Notes: a model not told the origin generated them from the letters alone. A stretch of DNA of 34,117 bases from an uncultured Porphyromonadaceae bacterium (GCA_900544305.1 UQUV01000032.1:1-34117), one strand, 5' to 3'. Numbered from the stretch's first letter, positions 25,130 through 33,952 are shown. Translations and numbers: made by a program.

Positions 25130-27238
25130 CTATTTCTTTTCTTTCTTGATTCCGTCACGGATAAGGAGGGCGTCAATGCCCGGTTCTTGACCGCGGAAAC
25201 GTTTGTAGAGGACCATCGGAGCTTCTGTTCCGCCACGGCTCAGCACATTTTCACGGAATGATTTTGCTACTTCCGGATTGAAAATTCCGTTATCCTTGAA
25301 ATATTGGAATGCATCGGCTTCGATTACTTCAGCCCATTTGTAGCTGTAGTAGCCGGCAGCATAACCGCCTGAGAAGATGTGGTTGAATTGCGGTGACATG
25401 ATGCAACCTTCCACTGTCGGCATGGTACGAACGCTTTCCATTGCGTCTTCCTCGAATTTGAACGGATCGGTTACCGGTGCAGTGATTGTGTGGTATGCCA
25501 TGTCAAGATAGCCGAAGCTCAATTGGCGCAGGCATGCGTAGGCAGCACCGAATTGAGATGATTGGATAATCTTGTCTACCAGTTCCTGCGGAATCGGTTC
25601 GCCTGTGATGTAGTGCTTTGCAAATCCGTCGAGGAATTCCTTTTGTGTCAGGAAGTTCTCGTGGAACTGTGACGGTACTTCCACAAAGTCGCGGTATACG
25701 TTTGTTCCGGCGAGTGAGCCGTAGTGTGTCTGCGATAACAGGCCGTGGAGTCCGTGGCCGAATTCGTGGATGAATGTTTCCACTTCGTAGAATGTCAGCA
25801 GTGACGGTTTGCTTTCTGTCGGGCGTGTGAAGTTCATTGTCAATGTCACGTGCGGACGGTGGTCAACGCCGTTTTCCACTTTCTGTCCTCTGAACTCTGT
25901 CATCCATGCACCGCCGCGTTTTGTTGCACGCGGGAAGAAGTCAGTGTAGAGAATACCGACGAAATTGCCTTCGCTGTCAGTAACGTCGAAAGATTTTACT
26001 TCCGGGTTGTAGACTGAAATATTTTGGTTTTCAGTGAAGTGCAGGCCATAGAGTTTTGTAGCCAGACCGAATACACCTTTGATGACATTGTTCAGTTCGA
26101 AATATGGGCGGAGTTCCTCTTCGTTGAATGAATATTTTTCGTTCTTCAGCTTGTTTGCATAATAAGAGTAATCCCAAGCCTGGAGTTCAAACTTCTTGCC
26201 CTGTTCCTTTTGGGCATATTTTGTCAGTTCCTTGTATTCTTTTTTCCATGCCGGCATGTAGGCGTCGCGGAGTTGGTCGAGCAATTTGTAGACGTTTTCC
26301 GGAGTTTCGGCCATAGTGCGTTGCAGGCTGTATTCGGCATACGTTTTAGCACCCATCAGCTTGGCAATTTCCAACCGGATTTCAGCGATGCGTGCCATGA
26401 TTTTCGTATTGTCGTATTCTCCTGACAGGCAGCGTGAGTTGTATGCACGGTACAGCTTTTCGCGGAGGTCGCGGCGTGAAGAATATTTCATGAACGCCAT
26501 GTATGTAGGACCTTGCAATGTGATGAGGTATTCGCCTTCGCGTCCTTTCTCTTTTGCGGCAAGGGCTGCGGCTTCAACAGAGCTTTCCGGGAGTCCGACA
26601 AGGTCGTCTTTCGTCAGCCACATTTCGTAGGCGGCAGTTTCTTTAACTGTGTTCTGGTTGAATTTCAGTGTCAGTTCCGACAATTCGGCAGTGAGTTTGC
26701 GGTATGTGTCGCGGTCGGCACCTTCGAGAGTTGCGCCTGATTGCGCGAACATGTCATACGTTCTTTGCAACAAAGTGGCTTCTTCCACGGAAAGGTTCAG
26801 CTTTTCGCGGTTGTCGTACACATACTTGATACGTTGCCACAACTTTTCGTTCAGGGTGATGTTTGCCTGATATTCCGAAAGTTTCGGTGCAATGCGGAGA
26901 GAAATTTCGTTCATCTCGTCGTCGCCGTCAGCCGAAAGAATCGGGTAGAAGGTGTTGAGAGTGCGGTTGAGGATTTCTCCTGAATTTTCAAGGGCGACAA
27001 TCGTATTTTCGAAAGTCGGCATTGAACGTTGGTTGACGATAGCGGCGATTTCCTGTTCCGCTTGTTTGATACCTGAATCTACGGCAGCTTCATAGTAGCT
27101 TTTTTCGATTCTGTCGAACGGCACGCAGTTGTGCGTTGTCTTAAATTCCTCAAGGAAAATATTTTCAGCGTTGCTCATAAATGGGGCTGTAAATAGTAAA
27201 GGAATAATTGCTTTTTTTATAATGTTTCTATGTCTCAT
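25130..27238 (-). CDS. M3 family metallopeptidase (peptidyl-dipeptidase Dcp / oligopeptidase A type)
   Basis: A 702-residue zinc peptidase. The active site is His491-Glu-Phe-Gly-His495 (TFIHEFGHGLHG) with the third zinc ligand Glu520 in FVEVPSQ. The mostly helical N-terminal part (FENTIVALENSGEILNRTLN) is typical of the family, as is the C-terminal HIFSGGYAAGYYSYKWAEV. It has a signal peptide (KKAIIPLLFTAPFMSNAE), so it probably acts in the periplasm on short peptides, unlike the cytoplasmic E. coli Dcp. It is monocistronic, with a -7 box 30 nt upstream and a strong terminator. Confidence 0.94.
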   Translation of the reverse strand: MRHRNIIKKAIIPLLFTAPFMSNAENIFLEEFKTTHNCVPFDRIEKSYYEAAVDSGIKQAEQEIAAIVNQRSMPTFENTIVALENSGEILNRTLNTFYPILSADGDDEMNEISLRIAPKLSEYQANITLNEKLWQRIKYVYDNREKLNLSVEEATLLQRTYDMFAQSGATLEGADRDTYRKLTAELSELTLKFNQNTVKETAAYEMWLTKDDLVGLPESSVEAAALAAKEKGREGEYLITLQGPTYMAFMKYSSRRDLREKLYRAYNSRCLSGEYDNTKIMARIAEIRLEIAKLMGAKTYAEYSLQRTMAETPENVYKLLDQLRDAYMPAWKKEYKELTKYAQKEQGKKFELQAWDYSYYANKLKNEKYSFNEEELRPYFELNNVIKGVFGLATKLYGLHFTENQNISVYNPEVKSFDVTDSEGNFVGILYTDFFPRATKRGGAWMTEFRGQKVENGVDHRPHVTLTMNFTRPTESKPSLLTFYEVETFIHEFGHGLHGLLSQTHYGSLAGTNVYRDFVEVPSQFHENFLTQKEFLDGFAKHYITGEPIPQELVDKIIQSSQFGAAYACLRQLSFGYLDMAYHTITAPVTDPFKFEEDAMESVRTMPTVEGCIMSPQFNHIFSGGYAAGYYSYKWAEVIEADAFQYFKDNGIFNPEVAKSFRENVLSRGGTEAPMVLYKRFRGQEPGIDALLIRDGIKKEKK

Positions 27239-27267
27239 AATTGGGAATATAGAAGTTAATGATTATG

Positions 27268-27275
27268 CAAAGTTA
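27268..27275 (-). promoter_or_regulatory. -7 box of the M3 peptidase gene
   Basis: Minus-strand TAACTTTG is an exact TAnnTTTG box, 29 nt before the start codon. The -33 region is poor. Confidence 0.5.
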
Positions 27276-27300
27276 TAAAATTTACAACAAGCGAGTGCGG

Positions 27301-29508
27301 TTAGAGGTTTAAGTCATAACGAATTTTATCGACAATCATTGGCAGGTCTTCCAAATCGACACCGGCTTTACCTAAATATTGTTTGTCGGTTTTGAGTGTC
27401 TCGATGAATTTGTCGATATTCCTGTTGTCCATCTCGATTGCTTTTTTGTAGGATTCAACGGCTTCTTTGATGTTGCCGGAAGCGAGCAGCGCGTGCCCGC
27501 GGTTGATGCAGTCGTCGGCTGACGGACCGTTGGCAATTATCTTGTCGTAGTATTCCAGACTTTGTGGCAAGTTGCCGCAAAGGAATGAGCACCATGCGAT
27601 GGGGCGGAGTGTCTTGTTGCCTTTGTCGGCCATGTAGTCCACCTTGAAATAATATTTCAGGGCTTCCTCCGGTTTGCCGGCTTCGAGCAGACAGTTGGCT
27701 ATGTTGTTGGCAATGGCAATGTTGTCCGGTTTCAGTTTTTCTATCCGCTGGTAGCAGTCCAACGCCTTTTCAATGTCGCCGTTTGCACGATGGCAGAGGG
27801 CGGAATGCTTGAGGGTCCATACGTCGTCGTTCTTCATCAGTTCCACCTTCTCGTAGCATTCAATGGCTTTGTCGAAGTCCATGCAGTTTTCGTGGCAGAA
27901 TCCCATTTTCTGATAGCGGTCGGCTGTCGGGGCTTCCGTGAGGGATATGCGTTGGAACAGCGACAGTGCATCGGAAAAGTATTCCTGCTTGAAATAGAAT
28001 TCAGCAATGAGTTTCAGGCTTTCGATGTCCGACAGTATGTCGCGCACGAACGGCACATCAATCAAGTTGAGCGGTGTGCTGAACGGATTGTAGAATTCCG
28101 ATTTCCGGGAGAACAGGTTGAAAAAGCGGTATAGGTTCTGCACATATTTGTTGGCAATGTTGTCGCGGTCTTTTTCCGGGTTCGGCAGTTCCGATTTCAC
28201 GAGTTCCATCAGTTGGGCATTTTGTTCGTCAAATTGTCCGAGCATCATGGCACGTTGTTGTTCCGGCACGCTTGCCACCGACAGGGCGAATGAGTATTTG
28301 TCGCTGTCGCAGAAGGCACCTGTACGGTTGATAACCGTCATCAACGGATTGTTTTCTGTTTTGAATATCCTGAATACCGACGAGTGGGCGGCATTGAAAG
28401 GAAGGAACCAGTTGGAAACGGTGCTGAAGAACGGGAAGTTTTTCAACTGAGCAAACGAGCTGAGGAACACGTCGTTGCCTTCCATTTGCATTTCGTTGAG
28501 TTCCTGCATTTTCTTCGTGATGCCGGATTTGTCGAGCATTTCCTGCCAGTCGGGGTTTTCCGCCAGGCTTTCCATGTCTTCGCCCACGCCCGAATCCTGC
28601 AACTTGCGGCGTAATTCGGGTTTCAGCTTCATAATTTCCGGAACAAGTTCGTTGTTCACTTTCTTGATGATGCGCTCAGTACCGCGGCTGCGGATGAATT
28701 GCAGGAAGATGCTCATGATGTCCTTGCTTGCCTGCTTGTTGTCGGCAAATGCTGCCATTCGGAGGGCGAGTGCCTGCGAATGGCTGATGATGTTGCGGTA
28801 TTTGTGCATGACAATCAATGCGCACACCATTGATTTGATTTGCAGTGACGGCTGTTGTGCTGAGCTGTAAATGTCGGTCAGCGCAAGCAGCAGGTTCTCG
28901 CTGTAGTGTTCCAGCAGGTTGAGCATGATGGCGGCCACCGTCAGTTCGCGGAGTGAATCCGAATATTTTTCATCGGTGAAAATGGTGCGGATTTGTGCAA
29001 GGTCGTCCGTATTGACGGGGAATGCCACCCATATATGATTAAAAATGTCGTTCTCGATGTTTTCAACGATGTTGCGGAGTCCGCACAACTGATTGAGGTC
29101 TTTCTCCGCCAGTTCGCGGTAGCTGTCATAGTTGTGTTGCGCTGTCTCGTATTTTGCAAGCAGAGCAGTCAGGTTCTCCGGGCGCATGCGTTCGCGACGG
29201 AGGATGCTGTAGTGTAGCTTGGTTGACGACTGTGCTATCAGTTCGTTAGTCGTGAAGTCGCAAAGTTCATAGGCCTGTGCTATGATACTTTCGTAGATTT
29301 CGTTGCGTTTCGGGTCGGCAACGCCTTCCGCCATATAGTTGAGCATATATTTGTATGACTGTTCAATTGCCTCGATTTTACTCTTTATTTCCCAGTTGGA
29401 AGTTTCTGTAGCCAGTTCTCCAAGCATTTTCAGGGCTTCGTTGAGGCGTCGTTGTTCCAGTCGTTTGATGATAGTTTTCTTCTTCTGTTCTATATTGTTG
29501 TAGTCCAT
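27301..29508 (-). CDS. Tetratricopeptide repeat protein
   Basis: A 735-residue soluble-looking protein without a signal peptide. The first 500 residues are helical and not recognised (MDYNNIEQKKKTIIKRLEQR). From about residue 500 there are at least six TPR units, for example FYFKQEYFSDALSLFQRI, DFDKAIECYEKVE, NGDIEKALDCYQRIEKLKPD, AGKPEEALKYYFKVD and GNIKEAVESYKKAIEMDN. It is likely a protein-binding scaffold; partners are unknown. I start at ATG 29508 because the longer frame to 29679 would begin with a cysteine- and lysine-rich stretch lying over the divergent promoter. It is transcribed away from the DUF4293 gene. Confidence 0.85.
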   Translation of the reverse strand: MDYNNIEQKKKTIIKRLEQRRLNEALKMLGELATETSNWEIKSKIEAIEQSYKYMLNYMAEGVADPKRNEIYESIIAQAYELCDFTTNELIAQSSTKLHYSILRRERMRPENLTALLAKYETAQHNYDSYRELAEKDLNQLCGLRNIVENIENDIFNHIWVAFPVNTDDLAQIRTIFTDEKYSDSLRELTVAAIMLNLLEHYSENLLLALTDIYSSAQQPSLQIKSMVCALIVMHKYRNIISHSQALALRMAAFADNKQASKDIMSIFLQFIRSRGTERIIKKVNNELVPEIMKLKPELRRKLQDSGVGEDMESLAENPDWQEMLDKSGITKKMQELNEMQMEGNDVFLSSFAQLKNFPFFSTVSNWFLPFNAAHSSVFRIFKTENNPLMTVINRTGAFCDSDKYSFALSVASVPEQQRAMMLGQFDEQNAQLMELVKSELPNPEKDRDNIANKYVQNLYRFFNLFSRKSEFYNPFSTPLNLIDVPFVRDILSDIESLKLIAEFYFKQEYFSDALSLFQRISLTEAPTADRYQKMGFCHENCMDFDKAIECYEKVELMKNDDVWTLKHSALCHRANGDIEKALDCYQRIEKLKPDNIAIANNIANCLLEAGKPEEALKYYFKVDYMADKGNKTLRPIAWCSFLCGNLPQSLEYYDKIIANGPSADDCINRGHALLASGNIKEAVESYKKAIEMDNRNIDKFIETLKTDKQYLGKAGVDLEDLPMIVDKIRYDLNL

Positions 29509-29633
29509 AGGGCTTTTTGTTTTTGCCTGCGGCGGTTTTACCGAAGGCTTTGCGAATTTAGTAAAAATTATGCAAATATCCTGCCAAAAAGAAAAGTGAA
29601 TTCGTTCGGTGGCGGAAATAACTTTCGGGCAGG

Positions 29634-29665
29634 GTTGTCGGAGACCAAAAGAAATGTTATTTTTG
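29634..29665 (+). promoter_or_regulatory. Promoter of the DUF4293 gene
   Basis: GTTG (29634-29637), 20 nt, TATTTTTG (29658-29665): exact -7 box and one mismatch in -33. It lies 25 nt before the start codon. Confidence 0.65.
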
Positions 29666-29690
29666 CAGGCGAAAATCAAAAATAGAAATT

Positions 29691-30149
29691 ATGGTATTAC
29701 AACGTTGGCAAACGGTCTATCTGCTGATAGCTGCCGTTATGTTTGGCTTGGCCACATTTTTGCCTGTGCTTGACTTGCAGGTGCTTCAAGGTCAGGCGAT
29801 GTCTGTATCGCTGGGCAATCTGCTGGGCGGTTCTGTGGCAATCGAAGGTGTTCAGTATGCGTATGTTTATTATATAATAACAGCATTGTGCTGTTTGCTC
29901 TCATTGGTGAACATCGCAAAGTTCAAGGCATTGAAATTGCAGCGTACGATTTGTTCGGTGACAATGTTGCTTACAGTCGTTGCTTATGTGGTGATTGCTT
30001 TGTTCTACAATATGCTGGGTGAAATCATTGCGAGCAAATGGGCTATCGCATCATTGATGCCGGCATTTGCGCTGATCTGTACATTCTTGGCAAAAAAGCG
30101 TATTGAACACGACTATAAGCTGCTTCACGATGCAGAACGCCTGAGATAG
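29691..30149 (+). CDS. DUF4293 family membrane protein
   Basis: A 152-residue protein with four membrane segments (VYLLIAAVMFGLATFLPVL, YVYYIITALCCLLSLVNI, TICSVTMLLTVVAYVVIALF, WAIASLMPAFALICTFLA) and a basic C-terminal tail with the KKRIEHDYKLLHDAERLR pattern. The start MVLQRWQTVYLLIA is typical of DUF4293, a Bacteroidetes family of unknown function. It has its own promoter and sits between the TPR gene and rpmH. Confidence 0.88.
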   Translation: MVLQRWQTVYLLIAAVMFGLATFLPVLDLQVLQGQAMSVSLGNLLGGSVAIEGVQYAYVYYIITALCCLLSLVNIAKFKALKLQRTICSVTMLLTVVAYVVIALFYNMLGEIIASKWAIASLMPAFALICTFLAKKRIEHDYKLLHDAERLR

Positions 30150-30206
30150 GACAGGGCAGAGTTTTCAATCTTGGAATAAAAAGTTGGAAATAAAATGCCT
30201 GATTGT

Positions 30207-30237
30207 TTTGATATTTAAAAAAATGTCCCTAATTTTG
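30207..30237 (+). promoter_or_regulatory. rpmH promoter
   Basis: TTTG (30207-30210), 19 nt, TAATTTTG (30230-30237), a full consensus match 42 nt before the rpmH start, as expected for a strongly expressed ribosomal gene. Confidence 0.85.
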
Positions 30238-30279
30238 CAGTCCGAAAAATAGAATATTAACGAAATAAGATAAATAGAA

Positions 30280-30432
30280 ATGAAAAGAACTTTCCAACCT
30301 TCAAACAGAAAGAGAGTGAACAAACACGGTTTCCGTGAAAGAATGTCAACTGCTGACGGCCGTAAGGTTTTGGCTCGTCGCCGTGCTAAAGGTCGCGCTC
30401 GTTTGACAGTATCTCACTCTGTTAACAAATAA
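30280..30432 (+). CDS. rpmH: 50S ribosomal protein L34
   Basis: A 50-residue, very basic protein beginning MKRTFQPSNRKRVNKHGFRE and continuing with RMSTADGRKVLARRRAKGR, the universal L34 sequence. It binds 23S rRNA in the large subunit. It is a single-gene unit with a perfect promoter and two hairpins downstream. Confidence 0.98.
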   Translation: MKRTFQPSNRKRVNKHGFRERMSTADGRKVLARRRAKGRARLTVSHSVNK

Positions 30433-30462
30433 GATTTAAGGCTGACAAGCAGAAAATAAAAT

Positions 30463-30489
30463 ACCGTTGTCACTTTGCGTGATGACGGT
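30463..30489 (+). terminator. Hairpin after rpmH
   Basis: ACCGTTGTCAC pairs with GTGATGACGGT (11 bp including two G-U pairs, 5-nt loop), 30 nt after the rpmH stop, followed by TTTATTT. It is a likely first terminator. Confidence 0.6.
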
Positions 30490-30528
30490 TTATTTGCGCC
30501 TGTATTTTTGAGTTTATTGAATTCTATA

Positions 30529-30576
30529 AAGACGCCACGCTGGTAATCGTGTAGATTGTCAGCGTGGTGTCTTTTT
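30529..30576 (+). terminator. Strong terminator before the upxY promoters
   Basis: AAGACGCCACGCTG (30529-30542) pairs with CAGCGTGGTGTCTT (30560-30573), a 14-bp stem with one G-T pair and a 17-nt loop, ending in five T. It isolates the upxY promoters from rpmH transcription. Confidence 0.85.
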
Positions 30577-30603
30577 GCAGTGCGGAATAAAACCGTTGTT
30601 TTT

Positions 30604-30635
30604 TTTGTGAGTGAAATGTTTTTACTCTATCTTTG
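30604..30635 (+). promoter_or_regulatory. First promoter of the upxY operon
   Basis: TTTG (30604-30607), 20 nt, TATCTTTG (30628-30635): exact consensus. The -7 box is also the left end of repeat copy B. Confidence 0.75.
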
Positions 30636-30708
30636 TATAAGATAGGCTTCGGTTCGGCAAAGCCAGACTTGAAAACTATGTTTTCGTTTGCTGTGCGCTC
30701 ACCTTGCT
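30627..30708 (+). repeat. Promoter-leader repeat element, copy B
   Basis: An 82-bp unit. It starts with the palindrome CTATCTTTGTATAAGATAG that contains a -7 box, then GGCTTCGGTTCGGCAAAGCC (a hairpin, GGCTT/AAGCC), then GAAAACTATGTTTTC (hairpin), and ends with GTTTG serving as -33 for the next copy. The first 70 bp are identical to copy C. Confidence 0.9.
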
Positions 30709-30717
30709 CTATCTTTG
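30687..30717 (+). promoter_or_regulatory. Second promoter of the upxY operon
   Basis: TTTG (30687-30690) at the end of repeat B, 19 nt, TATCTTTG (30710-30717) at the start of repeat C: exact consensus, about 90 nt before the upxY start. Confidence 0.72.
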
Positions 30718-30778
30718 TATAAGATAGGCTTCGGTTCGGCAAAGCCAGACTTGAAAACTATGTTTTCGTTTGCTGTGC
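30709..30778 (+). repeat. Promoter-leader repeat element, copy C
   Basis: A 70-bp unit identical to the first 70 bp of copy B. It ends 29 nt before the upxY start codon and so makes up most of the upxY leader RNA from the second promoter. Confidence 0.9.
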
Positions 30779-30807
30779 AGGTATCGGGCTGTATCTATGT
30801 TTGTGGA

Positions 30808-31353
30808 ATGAATAATATGCAAGTCAATACGGAACAACCCAAATTGTGGTACGCTATTCGTGTTACCTACAATCGGGAACTGAAGGTTAAGGCAGAATTG
30901 GATGTGATGGGGGTGGAAAATTTTGTCCCCATGCAATATACGGAAGTGCTTCACAACGGACGAAATGTGAGGCGTCTGGTTCCTTCTGTCCATAATCTTA
31001 TCTTTGTCCGGATGGCTGAGGCTGACATGAAAGAGTTCAAGGCAACGACAAAGTTGCCCGTACGCTATATTATGGACAGGGAGAAGAAATGTCCGATAGT
31101 GGTGCCTGATGTGCAGATGGCCAATTTCATAGCGGCAGCCGGAACTGCTGATGAACAACTGGTGTATATCGACCCGGCAATCGTTCAAATGAAGCGGGGT
31201 ACAAGGGTACGTGTGACGGGCGGTCTTTTTGCTGGATTGGAAGGCGTGTTTATGCGAGTGAAGGGCGACCGTCGGGTGGTTGTATCGATTCCCGGTCTTG
31301 TCGCAGTGGCTACGGCATATATTCATCCTTCGTTAATAGAAAAACTGGAATAG
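30808..31353 (+). CDS. UpxY family transcription antiterminator (NusG-like)
   Basis: A 181-residue NusG paralogue. An N-terminal NGN domain (LWYAIRVTYNRELKVKAELD, VENFVPMQYTEV, LIFVRMAEADM) leads to a C-terminal KOW domain (KRGTRVRVTGGLFAGLEGVF). UpxY proteins are encoded first in Bacteroidales capsule loci and let RNA polymerase read through the long operon after binding near its 5' leader. I start at ATG 30808; ATG 30817 is an alternative. A longer frame from 30688 merely translates the upstream repeat. The acyltransferase gene follows by 8 nt, so the three-gene set is an operon. Confidence 0.92.
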   Translation: MNNMQVNTEQPKLWYAIRVTYNRELKVKAELDVMGVENFVPMQYTEVLHNGRNVRRLVPSVHNLIFVRMAEADMKEFKATTKLPVRYIMDREKKCPIVVPDVQMANFIAAAGTADEQLVYIDPAIVQMKRGTRVRVTGGLFAGLEGVFMRVKGDRRVVVSIPGLVAVATAYIHPSLIEKLE

Positions 31354-31361
31354 AGAAGAAT

Positions 31362-32417
31362 ATGGATAAAAACGCAAAACGGGTAGACACTTTTGATTTG
31401 CTGAAGGGCATTGCCATTTTCCTGGTCGTAATGGGACATGTGCTGACCATGTGTATCCGCGACATCGACTCATCGGTAGCCTTCAAGCTCATTGGAGAAG
31501 TGCATATGCCTGTTTTCTTTTTTATCAGCGGATATTTTACCTACAAGACATCTTCTTTAAAATCTTTTGTCGCACCCAACCTGAAACGTCGGTTTCTGCA
31601 GTTGATGGTGCCTTTTTTTGTGGTAAGCTCTTTGTGGATAACTTATTTTCCTCATAGCGGTTTGCAGTCGCCGTTGTCGTCGAATATCCCTGACATGCTG
31701 ATGTCCTATTGGAAGGATGGCTATTGGTTTACACTGGCTCTTTTTGAAATGATTCTTGTTTATGCTTTGCTGAGCCGGTTGTTCTGTCGTATCAGACGAG
31801 GCATTTGGCAGGTAGCGGTTACAGTGGCTGTCTATGTTTTAATGATTCTTGTCTCACCGTTAATTTCGGATGCGGCAGTCAACTTTGATCCTCTGGGAAT
31901 CGGACTGCTTACGCGTTTCTATCCAATATTCATGTTCGGCGTGTTTGCCCGTAAATATAATGCGCAGTTTGAACTGGCGGTAATGAATGTGTGGGTAGGT
32001 GCAATAGCGGCAGCCATATTTTTTGTGTCGTGGTATTATTCTGCATATACATGGGAATTCCCAAATATTTCAATGCGGTTCCTCTATGTGGCTCAACCGC
32101 TGCTTCATGCTTCGCTGATGGTGCTGGTTATGGGCTTGGCAAAATCGGTAAAACCGTCGGAGTCATCGAAGCCGGGTGTTATGAAGCGTTGGTTTCTGTA
32201 TTTGGGCAATAACAGTTTAGGAATATATTTGCTGCACTATTTTTTCCTGTTCCCTCTGACTCCGTTGCAGGAGCCGCTTCGTATGCTTGATTTGGCGTTT
32301 GTGCCGTTGATGGTTGTTGCGGCCTTTTTCGCTTTTTTTATTGTGGCGGCTACGTTGGGGGCGAATTATGTGATAGGAAAAAACAGGATACTGGCATTTT
32401 TAATGATTGGAAAATAA
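31362..32417 (+). CDS. Acyltransferase 3 family membrane protein
   Basis: A 351-residue integral membrane protein with about ten segments. It opens with the acyltransferase 3 motif DTFDLLKGIAIFLVVMGHVL, including the key His, followed by HMPVFFFISGYF. Related proteins add O-acetyl groups to surface polysaccharides. Position between upxY (8 nt) and a UDP-glucose dehydrogenase gene (12 nt) points to modification of capsule or exopolysaccharide; the acceptor is unknown. Confidence 0.88.
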   Translation: MDKNAKRVDTFDLLKGIAIFLVVMGHVLTMCIRDIDSSVAFKLIGEVHMPVFFFISGYFTYKTSSLKSFVAPNLKRRFLQLMVPFFVVSSLWITYFPHSGLQSPLSSNIPDMLMSYWKDGYWFTLALFEMILVYALLSRLFCRIRRGIWQVAVTVAVYVLMILVSPLISDAAVNFDPLGIGLLTRFYPIFMFGVFARKYNAQFELAVMNVWVGAIAAAIFFVSWYYSAYTWEFPNISMRFLYVAQPLLHASLMVLVMGLAKSVKPSESSKPGVMKRWFLYLGNNSLGIYLLHYFFLFPLTPLQEPLRMLDLAFVPLMVVAAFFAFFIVAATLGANYVIGKNRILAFLMIGK

Positions 32418-32429
32418 ATTTGAAAGAAT

Positions 32430-33743
32430 ATGAAAATAGCAATTGTAGGTACTGGATATGTCGGATTGGTTTCCGGCGCATGCTTCTCTGAAGTAGGTGT
32501 TGATGTCACCTGTGTGGATATCAATAAGGAGAAAATTGAAAACTTGCAGAAGGGCATTATTCCGATTTATGAACCTGGGTTGGATGAACTTGTGACACGA
32601 AATGTAGAGGCAGGCCGTCTGCATTTCACTACGAATCTGGCGAATGTGCTGGATGACGTAGAGGTGGTGTTCAGTGCCGTCGGAACTCCCCCCGATGAGG
32701 ACGGAAGTGCCGATTTGCAGTATGTTCTGGAAGTGGCGCGTACATTCGGGCAGAATATCAAAAAATATTCTTTGCTTGTTACAAAAAGTACGGTTCCTGT
32801 CGGAACATCAAAGAAAATCAAGGCCGTGATTCGCGAAGAACTCGACAAACGCGGCGTTGATATTCCGTTTGAGGTGGCTTCCAATCCTGAATTTCTGAAG
32901 GAAGGGGCGGCCATCAAGGACTTTATGTCGCCCGACCGTGTGGTGATAGGTATCGAGAGCGACCGTGCACGGAAAGTGATGGAACGGCTTTACCGTCCGT
33001 TCCTGCTGAACAATTTCCGTGTGATTTTCATGGATATTGCTTCGGCTGAAATGACAAAATATGCTGCCAACTCCATGCTGGCAACGCGTATTTCGTTTAT
33101 GAACGACATAGCCAACCTCTGCGAACTTGTCGGTGCCGATGTGAATATGGTGAGAAAGGGTATCGGTACGGATGCGCGTATCGGTAACAAGTTCCTTTAT
33201 GCCGGTTGCGGCTATGGCGGTTCGTGCTTCCCGAAAGATGTGAAGGCGCTTATCCATACGGGAAAGGAGAACGGCTATCATATGCGTGTCATAGAAGCCG
33301 TGGAAGCGGTCAACGAATCGCAGAAAGAAATCGTGTTCCGCAAGCTGTCGGATGCTTTCGGTGGCGACTTGAAAGGAAAACGCATTGCGATGTGGGGACT
33401 TTCGTTCAAGCCCGAAACCGATGACATGCGCGAAGCTCCGTCGCTGGTGGTGATTGAAAAGCTGTTGGCAGCAGGAGCAGAGGTCGTTGCCTACGACCCC
33501 GTGGCTATGGACGAGGCACGCCGTCGTCTGGGCCGTCGCATCAGTTATGCCCGTGATATGTATGAAGCGGTAATCGATGCCGATGCCATTGCCATGATGA
33601 CGGAATGGAAAGAGTTTCGCTTGCCTTCGTGGAGCATTATTCATCGTGCGATGCGTCAGCATTTCATCGTGGACGGACGAAATATTTACGATGCAGCCGA
33701 TTTGGCAGAAGAGGGATTCGTTTACCACTGCATCGGACTTTAG
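32430..33743 (+). CDS. UDP-glucose 6-dehydrogenase
   Basis: A 437-residue enzyme that oxidises UDP-glucose to UDP-glucuronate with two NAD+. The N-terminal Rossmann domain has GTGYVGLVSGACFSEVGVDV; the middle has FEVASNPEFLKEGAAIKDF and TKYAANSMLATRISFMNDI. The catalytic Cys266 lies in GYGGSCFPKDVKAL, and the C-terminal UDP-binding domain has WGLSFKPETDDMREAPSL. All key parts are present. UDP-glucuronate is a precursor for acidic capsule sugars, which fits the upxY/acyltransferase setting. GDP-mannose dehydrogenase is a less likely alternative. Confidence 0.93.
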   Translation: MKIAIVGTGYVGLVSGACFSEVGVDVTCVDINKEKIENLQKGIIPIYEPGLDELVTRNVEAGRLHFTTNLANVLDDVEVVFSAVGTPPDEDGSADLQYVLEVARTFGQNIKKYSLLVTKSTVPVGTSKKIKAVIREELDKRGVDIPFEVASNPEFLKEGAAIKDFMSPDRVVIGIESDRARKVMERLYRPFLLNNFRVIFMDIASAEMTKYAANSMLATRISFMNDIANLCELVGADVNMVRKGIGTDARIGNKFLYAGCGYGGSCFPKDVKALIHTGKENGYHMRVIEAVEAVNESQKEIVFRKLSDAFGGDLKGKRIAMWGLSFKPETDDMREAPSLVVIEKLLAAGAEVVAYDPVAMDEARRRLGRRISYARDMYEAVIDADAIAMMTEWKEFRLPSWSIIHRAMRQHFIVDGRNIYDAADLAEEGFVYHCIGL

Positions 33744-33787
33744 TATAAAGAAAAATTTCAAATCAGGACATTGAGCGGAAGTTTGCC

Positions 33788-33869
33788 GTATCTTTTAAAA
33801 AATAGGAGGCGGTACGGCATAGTCAAATTTGAAAACAGTATTTTCATTTGCCTCTGCTTTCACCTTTCG
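33788..33869 (+). repeat. Promoter-leader repeat element, copy D (diverged)
   Basis: An 82-bp unit related to the three following copies but with a degraded left palindrome (GTATCTTTTAAAAAATAGG) and GAAAACagtATTTTC. It begins 44 nt after the UDP-glucose dehydrogenase stop. Confidence 0.85.
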
Positions 33870-33952
33870 CTATCTTTTGATAAGATAGGATGCGGCTCAG
33901 CATAGTCAAACCCGAAAACTGCGTTTTCATTTGCCTCTGCTTTCACCTTTCG
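33870..33952 (+). repeat. Promoter-leader repeat element, copy E
   Basis: An 83-bp unit, identical to the next copy. It starts with CTATCTTTTGATAAGATAG (palindrome), then a CGGCTCAGC segment, then GAAAACtgcGTTTTC (hairpin), CATTTG, and the linker CCTCTGCTTTCACC...CG. Confidence 0.92.

Noticed and set aside
30524..30742. 72-residue minus-strand frame with an internally repeated peptide
   Set aside because: The peptide repeat comes from the two DNA promoter-leader repeats and it also reads through a terminator.
32808..33761. 317-residue frame antisense to the UDP-glucose dehydrogenase gene
   Set aside because: The other strand encodes an intact, well-known enzyme. The antisense product is His/Arg-rich with no domain, a usual shadow of such genes.
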